A stretch of 24,858 bases of DNA. Source: Darksidea phi. Taxonomy: Eukaryota; Ascomycota; Dothideomycetes; Pleosporales; Lentitheciaceae. The first letter of the stretch is position 1; the number at the start of each line of letters is the position of its first letter. Positions 10,201 through 20,945 of the stretch are shown piece by piece. The stretch is from contig JASJFT010000370.1 of NCBI GenBank assembly GCA_030770425.1, positions 1 through 24,858 on the forward strand, written 5' to 3'. The notes below the pieces were generated by a model that did no database searches, was not told where the DNA came from, and saw nothing but the letters and a program-made list of their open reading frames with translations. Made by a program: the position numbers and the translations under genes.

Positions 10201-12248
10201 TCCATATATACGTCGCTGGTTAGTCGCTCGACGAGAGAAAATGGTACCCCTATAGCTACGAGGTAAGCTTATAACCGGTCGATACTTCCTCTAAATACCG
10301 ACTAACTAAGGAGCTCACGTCCTATGCCGAACTACTAAGAGTCTTAGCTAGTAAAGATAAATCCTATACTTAAGGGTATTGGTCGACGTAATGTTGGTAT
10401 CGAGGTCAACGCCTCCATGTTGGTTAAGTCGTTGGGACTACGGATAATACATGCCGCGCTCCAGGCTAGGGTCGTACGACGGGCCGCTATAGTATAGGTA
10501 TAGTCTATAAGAGATATTATTAGTTTCTTTCCTTAGACCCTCGCGAAGTACGAATAATACGCCTACGCCTATCGGGCTATTCCTCCCTAGTCGGAGGCCG
10601 AAAAGACGATTAGTTAGGGTATAAAGTATAGATTGACTTCTATCTTGTCAATATAATCTTAGGGGGGATGATGGACGGAAGCGTAGCCGTTCGTTAACGA
10701 CCTATTAGTACTGTTGGTAAGTAGCATATTATTATACCTCGAATGTTTTAGTAATATTACTCTACCTTAGAGGTAGGAGGACAAGTCCTTAAGAATATAG
10801 TAGACGTTCGACCTACCAAACCCAAACGAATTAACAGAAGCCCTGCGAATATCATCATCCTAAGGTACTATAGTTTCCGGAAACCTCAAATGGAAGAATT
10901 CGTAGTCAATGTTCGGGTTTAGTACTTCAAAGTTCGTGTTTAGTAGTATCGATCGTCTCTCTATAGCTAATATCGCTTTCACTACGCCAGCCAGGCCACT
11001 TATACCCTCGAGATAGCCGATATTAGATTTTAGGGTACCGACGTACAACGGATTATCTCGCGAACGGTGGAAGCTCTCGCCAATAGCTCTTACTTCGATT
11101 GGGTCACCAACGGGTATACCAGTCCTATAGGCTTCGAAAAACTAGGTAACGTCCATGTCCAAATTCGCGTACCGGTAGGTATCCCGGATGAGCTACATCT
11201 AACTTAATCTACTAGGCTGGGTAATTCCGCCCGTAGTATATCCGTCTTGATTCGACCCGATCATACGTATTAAAGCCTAGATAGTACTTCTATCTATAAG
11301 GGTACGAGAGAGTAGCTTTAGTACTAAAGTTATAAACCCTTCTCCGCGCGTATAGCCGTTGGCTCTATAGTTAAACGAGAAGTATCGTCTATCAGGCGAT
11401 ACGAAGTTTATATTCGACAAGGAGATATTGAATTCTGGAGACAGAATAAGGCTGGCGCTAGTAACGATTACCACTTCGGGCCCGCCTGTCTTCGCCCAAA
11501 GCCCCTAGTATACAAGATCGAGTGTAGTAAGCCTACTTAAATACGCCGTATCAATTATAATGCTGGGTCTACGAAGGTCAAAGAACCAACTAATACGATT
11601 GGCTAGTATGGACTGAGCCGCCGCTATCCCTATATACTTTAGAATTTGCTGAATGTCGCGTAAGACGGAGACTATATAGTCGTTTAAAAAATAGTCTACG
11701 TGGATAGATGTATTTATACCTACCATATCCGATAACTAAATACCCGCATTTTCTAGGGCATGGTAGATAGTTTCTAGTACTCCACGCTAGTATGGATCTA
11801 GCGGCCTAGCCTCCGCTAGCGGGATATTAAAGAAGGTAGTATCAAACTCTCGTATATCGCGCTCTAGGAAGTAAGCACGCTTTATATAGATCTATAAGAG
11901 TTAGTCTCGGCTTTTACGATGGCCCATCGTACCACTTACGGTCCCTAGTTTGGTTAGATAATAAAACGCGTCCATGTTCATGCGACTCTTTAGAAAGTCG
12001 GATAAAATACATCGCTTTTACGCCAATAGCTCCTAGAAGGAATCGTCTATTATCGTACCCCCGGGGAATTCGAACGACATCCCTATAACCACAATTAGTT
12101 CAGGTAACATTACGTTGGCTATCGAAACTTCTATTAAAGAGGGGAACTCGTCGGTATTATACTTATGGTGGTAAACTATAGCGGTTATCGGGTTCTCGAG
12201 GAATCGTCTACTACACGGATTACTATCTAAGGTAGCCATAGACTCCAT
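4271..12248 (-). pseudogene. Highly reducing, C-methylating type I polyketide synthase relic
   Basis: An 8-kb gene of full HR-PKS size with domains KS-AT-DH-CMeT-ER-KR-ACP; domain limits are approximate.
- KS (12180-10850): starts VVIGMSFEFPGG. The active-site Cys of DTAC is Tyr (TAT 11541-11543). EAHGTG reads EAYRTG and KSNIGH reads KSNIGY.
- AT (10420-9400): GHSSGE reads SYSSGE; the Ser is kept at 10089-10091.
- DH (9330-8400): the His of DHKVNG is Tyr (9054-9056), followed by EILYPAAG.
- CMeT (7990-7000): FLEVGASTGSTT, FTDISPFFLDK, DVIIADNILY.
- ER (6490-5560): GINFKDCL, AAVGTIGQ, GHGIDVVFN.
- KR (5480-4760): [10 protein letters not shown] and GQLNYAAGNTF, with the catalytic Tyr kept.
- ACP (4560-4390): YGIDSLIGLEL, with the phosphopantetheine Ser at 4451-4453.
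The start is the ATG at 12248. The end at 4271 is a likely TAA. Dozens of TAG/TAA stops show it is dead. In life it would make a reduced, alpha-methylated chain, with release by a separate enzyme, since no TE domain is seen. Confidence 0.93.
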
Positions 12249-13259
12249 TATCGTCTTTAGTTTAGAGGCATCTTTACTATTAAGGTAGTACTAAACACCG
12301 CTGGGGCCGGCTCTGATTCATCCTCTAAAGTCTTTAATCGTACCCTAGGAGTTTATTAGACATTAGGTAACTCGCTCCGATAATATTAGCCATCGTGCCA
12401 ATATCGCACACTAGCCATTCATGATCACCAAGGTAGACTTAGAACGGAATCCGAACGTACGACACAGTGGCTGCAAAATAAGGTCTAGTATAGGCTCGAG
12501 TAGCCCGATTGGCTACTCAATACGGCGTAATTTGGACACATATCGTTTTCTCGCCGATAGGATATTAACGTTGACGCCAATTATAGATCTATACACTATA
12601 CACGCTGTACGTACGGAGTAATCTAATCCACCGGCTATAGCGCGGCGCGGTAACTAGGCGCCCTAGGCCAACCCGGCCTAAACGGCTGAGCTACTAATCA
12701 GCTAGGTAACTCGAAATTGACAATCAAAGATCCAAATCAACCATCCTAAGGATAGCCTTATACAGAGTAATATCGATACGGCGAAGATTAAAGCCCCAGA
12801 GTTTGTATTGGTTAGCGGCCAAGCAACCCTCGGTTTTTAGACCTTAAATTCTATATTATCTCTATATAAGATTGTTGGACCGCTACCAAATAGGAAACCG
12901 GGAGCCCTAGACCGCCAACGTAACGTATACCTTTCATTAGAACCTTACGGAGAGTAGTAGCATTCTACGATAACCTGGTAGCGGTAACCCTAGGGAGGGC
13001 GTCCAATAAATAATATCTTATAATATCCCAAACGGCGTAAAATACTTCTTAAAAGATCAGGAGTCGAACCAGCCGACGTATATAGGCACTTCCCCATCCG
13101 CCTTACCGCGCGTACCCCCTATTATACGTTTCCTCTACCTATATAGTAGTGGTACAAGTACCTAGGTCCGTTACAGCATCCAACTCCGATTCACTCGATC
13201 AGAAGTCTAACTCCAAAATAGTAGTTCCAGATATAATCTAGTAAGATCCCTACTACCTC
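12249..13259. promoter_or_regulatory. Divergent intergenic region between PKS and hydrolase
   Basis: About 1 kb between the divergent PKS (minus) and FSH-type hydrolase (plus), expected to hold both promoters. Around 12420-12620 both strands stay open for ~200 bp, but neither translation resembles a known family. A GGTTCGACTCC string on the minus strand near 13055 resembles a tRNA B-box, but no cloverleaf forms. Nothing else is supported. Confidence 0.35.
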
Positions 13260-13951
13260 CTCGCGCGAGAAGTCCTAAGAGTTAGAGACTAATATTATCC
13301 GCTCATCCAAGCGCCCCTCCGCTACGAACTTGGCGATGAGCACATATACGAATTCGTCTAAGATACAGTCCCTTGGCCTATAGTAGCTGGTAAGAATGAC
13401 CCCCGAAGATAGTAGGACGAGTAGCAAGCCTAACTAAATTATTCACGCTCGTAGAACTAGAAGGCATCTCCGACCCCTTATCGCCGTATTGGAGCTATTA
13501 CGCCTATACCGTCGCTGACTATCACGTCGCTCTTGACCAGTTAGGTAATTACGTGGCCTCGGAGGGCCCTTTCGACGGGGTTTTCGGATTTAGCCAGGGA
13601 GCTCTGCTTACCTTGCTGTACCTTTTACGCCATCAGAACAGCGACTCGAAATTACCTTCGCCATTCAAGTACGCTGTTCTACTGTCGTTGACTAGTTCCG
13701 TCCAGTAAATTTAGGATATCCTCTCCTTGACTAGGCATAAGATGGTACAGATACCGGTTTCTATAATTTAGGGAAAGTAGGATATATATACTACGTCGGA
13801 CGATATACTAGGAAGATACTAGAGAGAAGATAAGGTTTAGAAGTTTATATACGCTGGAGGCCACGAAATGCCTAGTCCTAGCATTACGGACAGCGTTTCT
13901 GGCGCCGTTCGACAGATCAGGAGAGCAATTTTCCAGGTACAAGCCAAGTAG
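13260..13951 (+). pseudogene. FSH1/LovG-type serine hydrolase relic (probable polyketide-releasing esterase)
   Basis: This is an alpha/beta-hydrolase of the fungal FSH1 family, whose members beside HR-PKS genes (LovG in the lovastatin cluster) release the finished chain from the ACP. The readable frame gives APLRYELGDEHIYEFV and TVPWPIVAELEGISDPLSPY, with an intron (13390-13454) between VA and ELEG. SYYAYTVADYHVALDQL follows, then the nucleophile elbow GVFGFSQGALLT with Ser AGC at 13592-13594. After a short damaged stretch comes IYAGGHEMPSPSITD, with the catalytic His CAC kept at 13862-13864. The very N-terminus is unclear, so the start is approximate. Only a handful of stops occur. Both visible catalytic residues survive, unlike the PKS. 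It is transcribed away from the PKS from a shared intergenic region. The cluster role is inferred from family and context. Confidence 0.8.
13390..13454 (+). other. Intron in the FSH1/LovG-type hydrolase relic
   Basis: Donor GTAAGA, branch CCTAAC, acceptor CGTAG, 65 bp. Joining G to AA makes a Glu codon and keeps the frame PIVA-ELEGISDP across the junction. Confidence 0.65.
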
Positions 13952-14058
13952 TAGGTTTCAAATATAGATAATATTAAAGTCTTTAGATCTTAAATCGTTC
14001 TCGTTGTAATGACCCAGCCTACCTGTTCCTCCCGAGATAACCCGCCCCAGATACTAAA

Positions 14059-15953
14059 CTAATAACTTTTCTTGTTTAACTTTTAAGTATTCTATATAAG
14101 CGTAGTCGCAGGAATTTATACAGCGGCCAATCCAATCAGCATCGTCATCTATAAGTTGTACCCTTTAGCAAAGATAACTCTAACAGTCTCCAAAGACCCA
14201 TTGTCGAGGTGTTTGATAATATCGGTGTTCTTCAATATCGCAGCCACGGTATCTAGCGGAAGGACTTCCGAGAGGTAGGTACGAAGATAGGGAGTCGATA
14301 TAGAGGAAGCTACAGCAATACCTACTAATCTACTAAGATACCGAAACTAAGAGATTATAGAGCTTCCGGTTGCTATCGACTATCAGAATATTTTAGAAGG
14401 TATTACATTGAACTTACCTAGGTCCTACTTCTCCATAGTATAAGGAACAAAGAGTATTAAGGCTAAGTTTACAAACCCTACTCCAAGTCTAGTAAGTACT
14501 TGGAAACCGTACTACGTAGTATCTATACGAGTGCTTAATAGAATAGTTATTGCCTACAAGGTAACGCCAACTGTTTGTAGGATGGCTCCGGCCAAGAATA
14601 TATATATAGGTAGAACCTTAGGCTTGTCTATAAGGATAGTAGTAATACAAGCGCTAGTAGGTACTAGAACTTTAAAGGGTATAAGGCGCACTCCAGCAGC
14701 GATAGACGATAGTCCGTTTACAGTTATAAAGTATTGTAGTACTTATACCAGACAGACAAACTAAACGTATCCGACGAAGAAGGTATTTCTAATTAGGGTT
14801 TCTATTAGTTGGGTTTTTAAAGTTAAGCTAAGGAGAACTATTAACTTACAGAAGTATGCCGACTCTAATTCGGCTCTATAGAAATCGCCATGGAAAAACA
14901 GGCTCGGGTAAATTCCGTTTTATAGTAATATAAAACGACCAAGCGAAGAATAGTATAAGGAAAGCTAGCGCGTAAAGGAGTAAAGCTAGTACTTTTCCAG
15001 ACGTCTATATATATCCTAAAGCGGCTTCTTATAGCCTAGTAACTAGTAGGACGTAAAACCTAAGCAGAAACGTAAACCCGACGCTATCAATCTTAGATAG
15101 TAACTTAGAAGAAAAGACGGTACTAAAGGTAAACTTGGGATTTGCGGCGTAAGCTTCGTTTGAAAGTCGTATAGGAAATGTCAAAAATAGAATTAGAAAG
15201 GCCGTAGTACCGATAGGAACGCTAAGCCAATGGTAAGTATACGTTAATTCTTAAGGGGTTTGAGAAAATATATAGATTATGTCCTTACTTGAATAAGAAT
15301 ATCCATCTCTACTAGTATATCGAAGCTATAGCACCGCCTATTAGAGGCCTAATCGTTAGGGCCAACGCTATGACAACAGTAACCATGCCCATGTTCGTAG
15401 CCTATTTAGTCGGAGGTAAGAGTTCGAAGAACATAAAGTGTACGATTGAAACGATACCGCACCCTCCAATACCTTGAACCCATCAGAATATTATCCTAGA
15501 AGACTATTAGCAAGAATAATAGTAAAAGAAGAGGTCTTATAGTTAATTAAGCGTTTGGCTGGCTCCGCACAACCTAGAGAAGACGGTAAAGAGAAATAAA
15601 GCCGAGAGAATGGTAAACTTTCTCCTAATTATATCGGATAGCTTTCTATATACCATCTAAAAGCCGTAGAATGTCAAGAGGTATACGGTAAATACCTAGG
15701 AACTCTTCTCGTACCCGCCTAAATCATCTGTAATTACAATTATCGCTGTACTTATAATCAAGGCTTCGACTATAGCGATAAAAAGAGCTATAATAAGGCC
15801 TACGGTAATTGCGTAAATGCGCCATCCTGTAATATAGTACGTCGATACGGGGACGGGAGTAGCGTCGCGGGAAACCGTATTAGTAGAAGTTCGACGCTCG
15901 AACTTCTCTATATCTACCGAGAGTACGTTTTACTCTAGTTCTTTTTACGACAT
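14059..15953 (-). pseudogene. MFS drug/toxin-efflux-type transporter relic (14-TM DHA family)
   Basis: A plasma-membrane major-facilitator exporter, the usual self-resistance or secretion partner of a fungal metabolite cluster. The start at 15953 is followed by a hydrophilic tail (VDIEKFERR). The first membrane segments are IYAITVGLIIALFIAIVEA. ITDDLGGYEKSS follows, then the motif-A region YRKLSDIIRRKFTILSALFL, where the family has D-x-x-GRK. Also visible are QGIGGCGIVSIVHFMFFELL and NMGMVTVVIALALTIRPLIG. The conserved C-terminal loop reads YLRTYLSEVLPLDTVAAIL and then IIKHLDNGSLETVRVIFAKG. The last segment, MTMLIGLAAV, is followed by a TAG at 14059. Gly-to-Arg changes in motif A and several stops show it is inactive. 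The length is normal for the family once introns are allowed for; their borders were not resolved. Confidence 0.88.
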
Positions 15954-16901
15954 TGCGATAATTGCCATATACTATGTTCGGCAAGATCTTAAAATAAACG
16001 GAGCTTAATATAGTAAGACTACGCTCTCCTATATTAATACAGTCTTGGCTAATCGTAATATTCCCCGTAGATAATGATCGACGGCCCCCTCTGACTGTAC
16101 ATACGGCGTAGCAATATCCTAGATAGAATATACTGGTACAATCTAAGTCGGAAACCGAAAACGATTAATCTACTTAAGACTAGCTAATCTATACAAGACG
16201 GCGGTATAGCAACGGTAGTACGATACAACTATATTATAACGTCGAAGGGCTACATAATTATTAGGTAGAATAGCTCTATTTTAGCAGACCCGATATAGCG
16301 GAAGGGCTCGAAGTAAGTATACGGGCGAGATTAAGGTCGTACAGGCGGCTGCGTTGCTTCGATATTTAGCCATCTAATAATACGACTATATGGCTTATCG
16401 GCCGAAACGTAAAATCCACTTTAGTAGCAAAGGCCGATCGTAGTCGATGTCTGGTTTCTTCGTTTGTCTATGTATCGGACCGCCTCGTTACTACTCCCCG
16501 GGAATTATAAGTATGTCTGGAGGTGTATATATAACGGTAGCGACTACTATAGTCAAAGTAGACTCGAGCAAAGTACCTAGTCGGAACAATGGTTAAATAA
16601 TATTACCGTAGGGATATTTAGCGTTACTTAATCATCTATATAGGGATCCAGGCCGTTAGCTTGGTATATACGCCCATCGTAATACTCCTATATCTTTTAC
16701 GATATGGCCGATAAAGAACAATCGTACATACTAAGGTATACTAGGGCGAAAAGATAGAAAACCACTTCTCTAGAGGCTATATAATGAATTTTAGTAGAAG
16801 TATAAAGGAAGATACTATTGTAGTTAGCTTATTAAGGTACTGAGGCTCTAAAATAGCGTATTACGCCTACCGTCTAGCGGCTTAGAGCCGTGGGATCATA
16901 T
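15954..16901. other. Intergenic stretch without a recognised gene
   Basis: About 950 bp between the transporter start and the PTH11-like terminus. Frames are short and broken on both strands and no family similarity is visible. The minus-strand promoter of the transporter should lie at its left end. Confidence 0.35.
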
Positions 16902-18218
16902 CTATACCGTCGAAACCCCATCAAACATTACTCCAGTTATCTTCTTCCCCGAGTATACTAGCTACCGTTCCACTTCACACGCCTTGCGCATCCTCTCCGC
17001 TCTCTCGGAGGCCTACAAGCGCTCGGTCGAGCCACTATATAGCGAGATAGAATGGTACATATCCTCTAGCTTCGAAAACCCCGCGCCGCGCGGATTGATA
17101 TAAGAGGTAGAGCTAGTATTCTTCCCGTTAGAGTCTACCAATCCAACTTCTATTATAATTTCGGTAGTTCTAATAACTCCGCTACTACTTATCTTCTACG
17201 ACCGGGGAGATAGTCTCTTATATATACTACTAATAGTAGAGCTAAACGATTTATCCTTAAATATAATCCGCTTGAGTAGGCGCAGACTAGGCATGTAGGC
17301 GGCTATGAAGTAGGTACTACCCTCGATAATATACTACAGCATCGCTCGAGTACTTCCGTATATCGGATCGGATACGAGGTTAACCGCGAAGAATTCGTAC
17401 ATACGGATAATAGCCATTACGATGCTACTAAAACTATATATTAGTAAGACCGCTTTTACTTATTTATATAAGATACTTATATAGAGCCAATTACGAGGGT
17501 AATAAATAGGCCTATCTTTACCGGTCGCTTGACGTACAGCTTATAGATGCCCGGCATCGGTAGCGTAAGGATAATTAGGTCGAAAACGATATTAGCGATA
17601 CTAACGTAGCGATACATAGACATAATATCGTAGTATTTCCCTCCAGGTATAGAATAATCCTAATTAAAAGCGAAGGGCCGGCAAGCGGCGAATATTAAGA
17701 CGAAATAGACGATGAAGTATATAACGACCAAACCAGTAGTTACCAAAATAGTCTTTCGGTATCGCGGAGTCGAGAAGACTTGCTAGTAGAGGTATAGTAC
17801 GGCTAGCTTCGGGAAAGTAACAGATATAAGGTAAGTAACCTCTATAATTTTACGAATCTTTAGGAATGTCATGATCTTCTCGGGATAAGTCAAGGCGAGG
17901 TATTCGACGTATCGACCTACCCCTCCTTTCGTTACCATCACTATACCGATTAGCATATCGACTTGTTTAGAGGATTAAGGGGGTAGTCCTATAGATAGCT
18001 AATATATAACTTAGGATATTAAATATATAACCTAGAGGTATATAATACCAGAAGTCCTATCCTAACTTACTTCGATACGTATACTTAGAGATAGCATAGG
18101 CCATAAAGAATACTATCTCTAGGATAATAAATAAGACGGGGACGTTAATAAGAACGCGGCCCCGGTCTTATAATAGGTACTCCGTACTAGGTTAAGCGCG
18201 CGCGATATAGTCGAACAT
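16902..18218 (-). pseudogene. PTH11-like / fungal rhodopsin-domain 7-TM protein relic
   Basis: An integral membrane protein of the large fungal family typified by Pth11, part of it implicated in surface sensing, many members of unknown function. From ATG 18218 the frame gives a short head. TM1 is RVLINVPVLFIILEIVFFMA and TM2 is IPLGYIFNILSYILAIY. The family hallmark VTKGGVGRYVEYLALTYPEK follows, then TYLISVTFPKLAVLYLY and STPRYRKTILVTTGLVVIYF. Next are FAACRPFAFN, ANIVFDLIILTLPMPGIYKL, and the last segments AVNLVSDPIYGSTRAML and YFIAAYMPSLR. A polar tail (INPRGAGFSKLEDMY) ends near 16902. The frame changes near 17975, beside a C-run, where either an intron or an indel must lie. Another change falls after TLVIGSI. 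His-to-Tyr changes (GRY, for family GRH) fit RIP. Its place between transporter and P450 suggests it travelled with the cluster. Confidence 0.82.
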
Positions 18219-18394
18219 ATTAAGTTAGAAATACGAGGTACCTACTTCAACGAGAGAAGAATATATTTTACTTAGTATTTATTAATCGTGGGATACGGGA
18301 TAGAAGCAGCCTCGTTTTTAAGGCGAAAGGGGTAATGCGGCCGAAGGGTATATGTAAAACCGGAGAGATAAGAACATATATCCTCGTCTACTAC

Positions 18395-18645
18395 CTTTAC
18401 TACCTATAGATTCAGGCGAGATAGTTCGGCCTTATAAGAATTTAGAACGTAGTATAACGTCCCCTAGCTATAGATTATACGGGTATTAAGTCTCGTATAG
18501 CCGTAATCTTCTCGGGGTGTATAATATTTCGTAATATATAGGATTATACAAATCTAGTTATACTAAGCTAGCTATAGTTAGCTACGCCTATTTTACTATA
18601 AGGTTTAATTTAGTACTATACCGCTAGGATATCCAACGCCGTAAA
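18395..18645. repeat. 251-bp direct repeat, copy 1
   Basis: First unit of a head-to-tail pair, starting CTTTACTACCTATAGATTC. It differs from copy 2 by transitions only. Most are TpA here against CpA, TpG or CpG in copy 2, so copy 1 carries more RIP mutations. Confidence 0.92.
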
Positions 18646-18896
18646 CTTTACCGCCTATAGATTCGGGCGAGATAGTTCGGCCTTATAAGAATTTAGAACG
18701 TAGTATAACGTCCCCTAGCTATAGATTATACGGGCATTAAGTCTCGTATAGCCGTAATCTTCTCGGGGTATATAATATTTCGCAATATATAGGATTATAC
18801 AAATCTAGTTATACCAAGCTAGCTATAGTTAGCTACGCCCGTTTTACTATAAGGTTTAATTCGGTACTATGCCGCTGGGACGTCCAACGCCGCAAA
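18646..18896. repeat. 251-bp direct repeat, copy 2
   Basis: Second unit, starting CTTTACCGCCTATAGATTC and abutting copy 1 with no gap. It keeps ancestral-looking CpA, TpG and CpG at nearly all sites that differ (for example GGCATTAAG against GGTATTAAG). It ends about 160 bp before the P450 start. Confidence 0.92.
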
Positions 18897-19055
18897 CCCC
18901 GCTCGTTATCTTTTACCGGTAGTTTACGTTCTATTTTGTAGCTTCAAACTTACCGCAAAACGACGACGAGCAAAGGATATACAAGCTCGTAGGGTTAGGA
19001 ACTTAACTTACTATACTATAACCTATCATTCTAGTACGCGCGATTATAATCTAAA

Positions 19056-20806
19056 ATGGCGAACCTAGTTACCCTCCTCCTCGTCACGTCTATCGGTTAT
19101 ATAAGTTAAGCCCGATCGAAGTCTTATAAATATATACTTACGCTGGTAAAGGTATTCGCTAAGATTATCTACAATCTATTCTTTTATCCCCTCGCCGGAT
19201 ACCCCGGACCGTTCCTAGCGCGTATCTCGTCATGGCCCAATTTTTACCACATAGTAAAGGGCGACCGATATATCTAGCTATAGTAGAACTTTTAAATTTA
19301 CGGTAAATAGATTCACCTACAAGTATAGAGCTACTATATCTAACTACCTTAAGGTCGCAAGTTCCGCGCCACGCCCGACACGGTCTTCTTCAAATTAGTA
19401 GAAGCCTACGGCGATATCTTTAACTACAAAGCCAACGTACGCAGATCGAATTTCTATAAGGTATAGGTACGGGATGAGAACTATATCAATACGCTTAGTA
19501 CCGTCGATATAGAGAAGTACGCTTAAAAGAGACGCCTGCTAAATATCGCCTTTACTAAGCAATTAGTAAGAGCGGCTTCCCCAATTATGGCGGAGTACAC
19601 CGACCGATAGAATTAGGTATTGATGTCGGAAACTGGCGAAGACGGATGATCTATTCCGAGGGACATAAGCATCTAGATTGACTATCTCGTTTTCGACGTC
19701 ATCGGCGATTTATATTTTAGGGAAAACTTTAAGACTAAGGAAGAAGCGGAGAACCCGTATAGAGCCATACTACATACTCTAATAGGGTATATCAAGGCTG
19801 GGTATCCGGTACGTCCTCCTAGAAGTAGTATTCATTTTTGTCCATACTAACGTACGACCTGTAGATGTCTAAATTACCTATTCTCCCGCTTGTACTTTGG
19901 CTAAAGCCTCGAGGTCTAAATCGCTGGATGGAGAAGTCCCTCCCGCCGATGATGAAGAACTATTATATACTCTTGGAGCAGTATATCGATAAGCGATTGG
20001 AATTGAATAAGATATTAAAAGGCCCTATCCGAGCAGACATGCTCCACTTCCTTAGTACGGTAAAAGACCCCGAGACCAACCAACCGGCGTAGTCGCGCGA
20101 CGACCTGTTGGCGGAGTCCTATCTCTTAATTATAGCTAGGTCGGATACTACGGTAGTTACTATATATGGACTTTTCTTCTTCTTAACCTACAACCTACGT
20201 ATCTACGATAAGTTAGCCAACGAAGTTCGTACTACGTTTAAATCGCTCGATGAAATACAGTATGGGCCTTAGTTATATAGCTATACGTACTTGCGCGCCG
20301 TAATCTACGAGACGCTTTATATAGCGCCTGCTGGCCCTAGTAAGCTTCCTCGTGTAGTATAAAAAGGCGGTATAACGATTAACGGATTCTTCTACCCCGA
20401 GGGTACTGTCGTAGGAACACTATAGTGGGCATTATATCGGAACGAAGAGTTGTTCGGAAGCGATATATATACATTCCGCCCAGAGCGGTAGATCCTATTG
20501 ACGCATCCTAATACGTTAAACAGCGAAGAAGAGATCCAGCGACTAAAGCGAGGTTTCTATCCGTTCTTAAAGGGTCCTAGAAACTATATAGGGTAGAATA
20601 TTACCCTACTATAGCTGTCGTTACTAATGGCGCGCACGCTTTGGCAGGCAGATTTCCGATTCGCTCCAGACCAGTCGGTCGGCGAGGGAAAGCCTAAGCT
20701 AGGATAGGGGAGGACGGATCCTATATAATACTAGATAGGCGACATTTTTATTGGCCTTCGAGAAGGTCCCATTGTTCAATTCCGTACGAGGAATATTGCG
20801 AATTAA
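19056..20806 (+). pseudogene. Cytochrome P450 monooxygenase relic
   Basis: A membrane-anchored class II fungal P450, most likely a tailoring oxygenase of the adjacent polyketide pathway. From ATG 19056 come a hydrophobic anchor (MANLVTLLLVTSIGYI) and the proline region FYPLAGYPGPFLARISSWP. FKTKEEAENPYRAI follows, and an intron at 19809-19864 leads into MSKLPILPLVLWLKPRGLN. The oxygen-binding I-helix is ARSDTT (family AGSDTT). The K-helix is ETLYIAP, so the Arg of E-x-x-R is gone. PEGTVVGTL and TFRPERW follow. The haem loop reads FLKGPRNYIG, with the axial Cys replaced by Tyr (TAT 20585-20587). The end is TAA 20804-20806. Loss of the haem Cys, several stops and the altered K-helix make it inactive. 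At least one more intron near 19330-19365 is likely but its borders are uncertain. Confidence 0.92.
19809..19864 (+). other. Intron in the P450 relic
   Basis: Donor GTACGT, branch ACTAACG, acceptor CTGTAG, 56 bp. It joins YIKAGYP in frame to MSKLPILPL, so the ATG after it is an internal Met and not a start codon. Confidence 0.75.
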
Positions 20807-20945
20807 AAAGCGTATACGTCAGAGGGTTCGAAAGGGTTAAAGCCTTATCTACGCTAGAGTAAAGACTCAAGTTCCACCGTAATGCTATCTACATCAAGTA
20901 GATATCGAGAGAGATATTCTTTATAAGGAACCAACTTTACTTCTT

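Larger units (their letters stand above)
18219..19055. promoter_or_regulatory. Divergent intergenic region between PTH11-like gene and P450
   Basis: About 840 bp separate the divergent start codons at 18218 (minus) and 19056 (plus). Most of it is a 251-bp tandem repeat in two copies, annotated separately. No coding frame was recognised. Confidence 0.45.

Noticed and set aside
12421..12621. Plus-strand open frame of about 66 codons
   Set aside because: Both strands are open here with no family similarity, codon bias or motif; loss of stop-forming contexts by chance is enough.
13030..13125. Possible tRNA gene on the minus strand (B-box-like GGTTCGACTCC)
   Set aside because: The T-stem pairs at only three of five positions and no acceptor or anticodon stem could be formed.
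14531..14764. Plus-strand open frame of about 77 codons
   Set aside because: It lies antisense within the transporter relic, whose minus-strand frame is clearly the biological one.
18395..18896. LTRs of a retroelement or a CRISPR-like array
   Set aside because: The two 251-bp units are directly adjacent with no internal element, spacers, or target-site duplication.
19865..20092. Separate small plus-strand gene starting MSKLPILPL
   Set aside because: It is an internal exon of the P450; a well-formed intron ends right before this ATG and the frame continues from the upstream exon.
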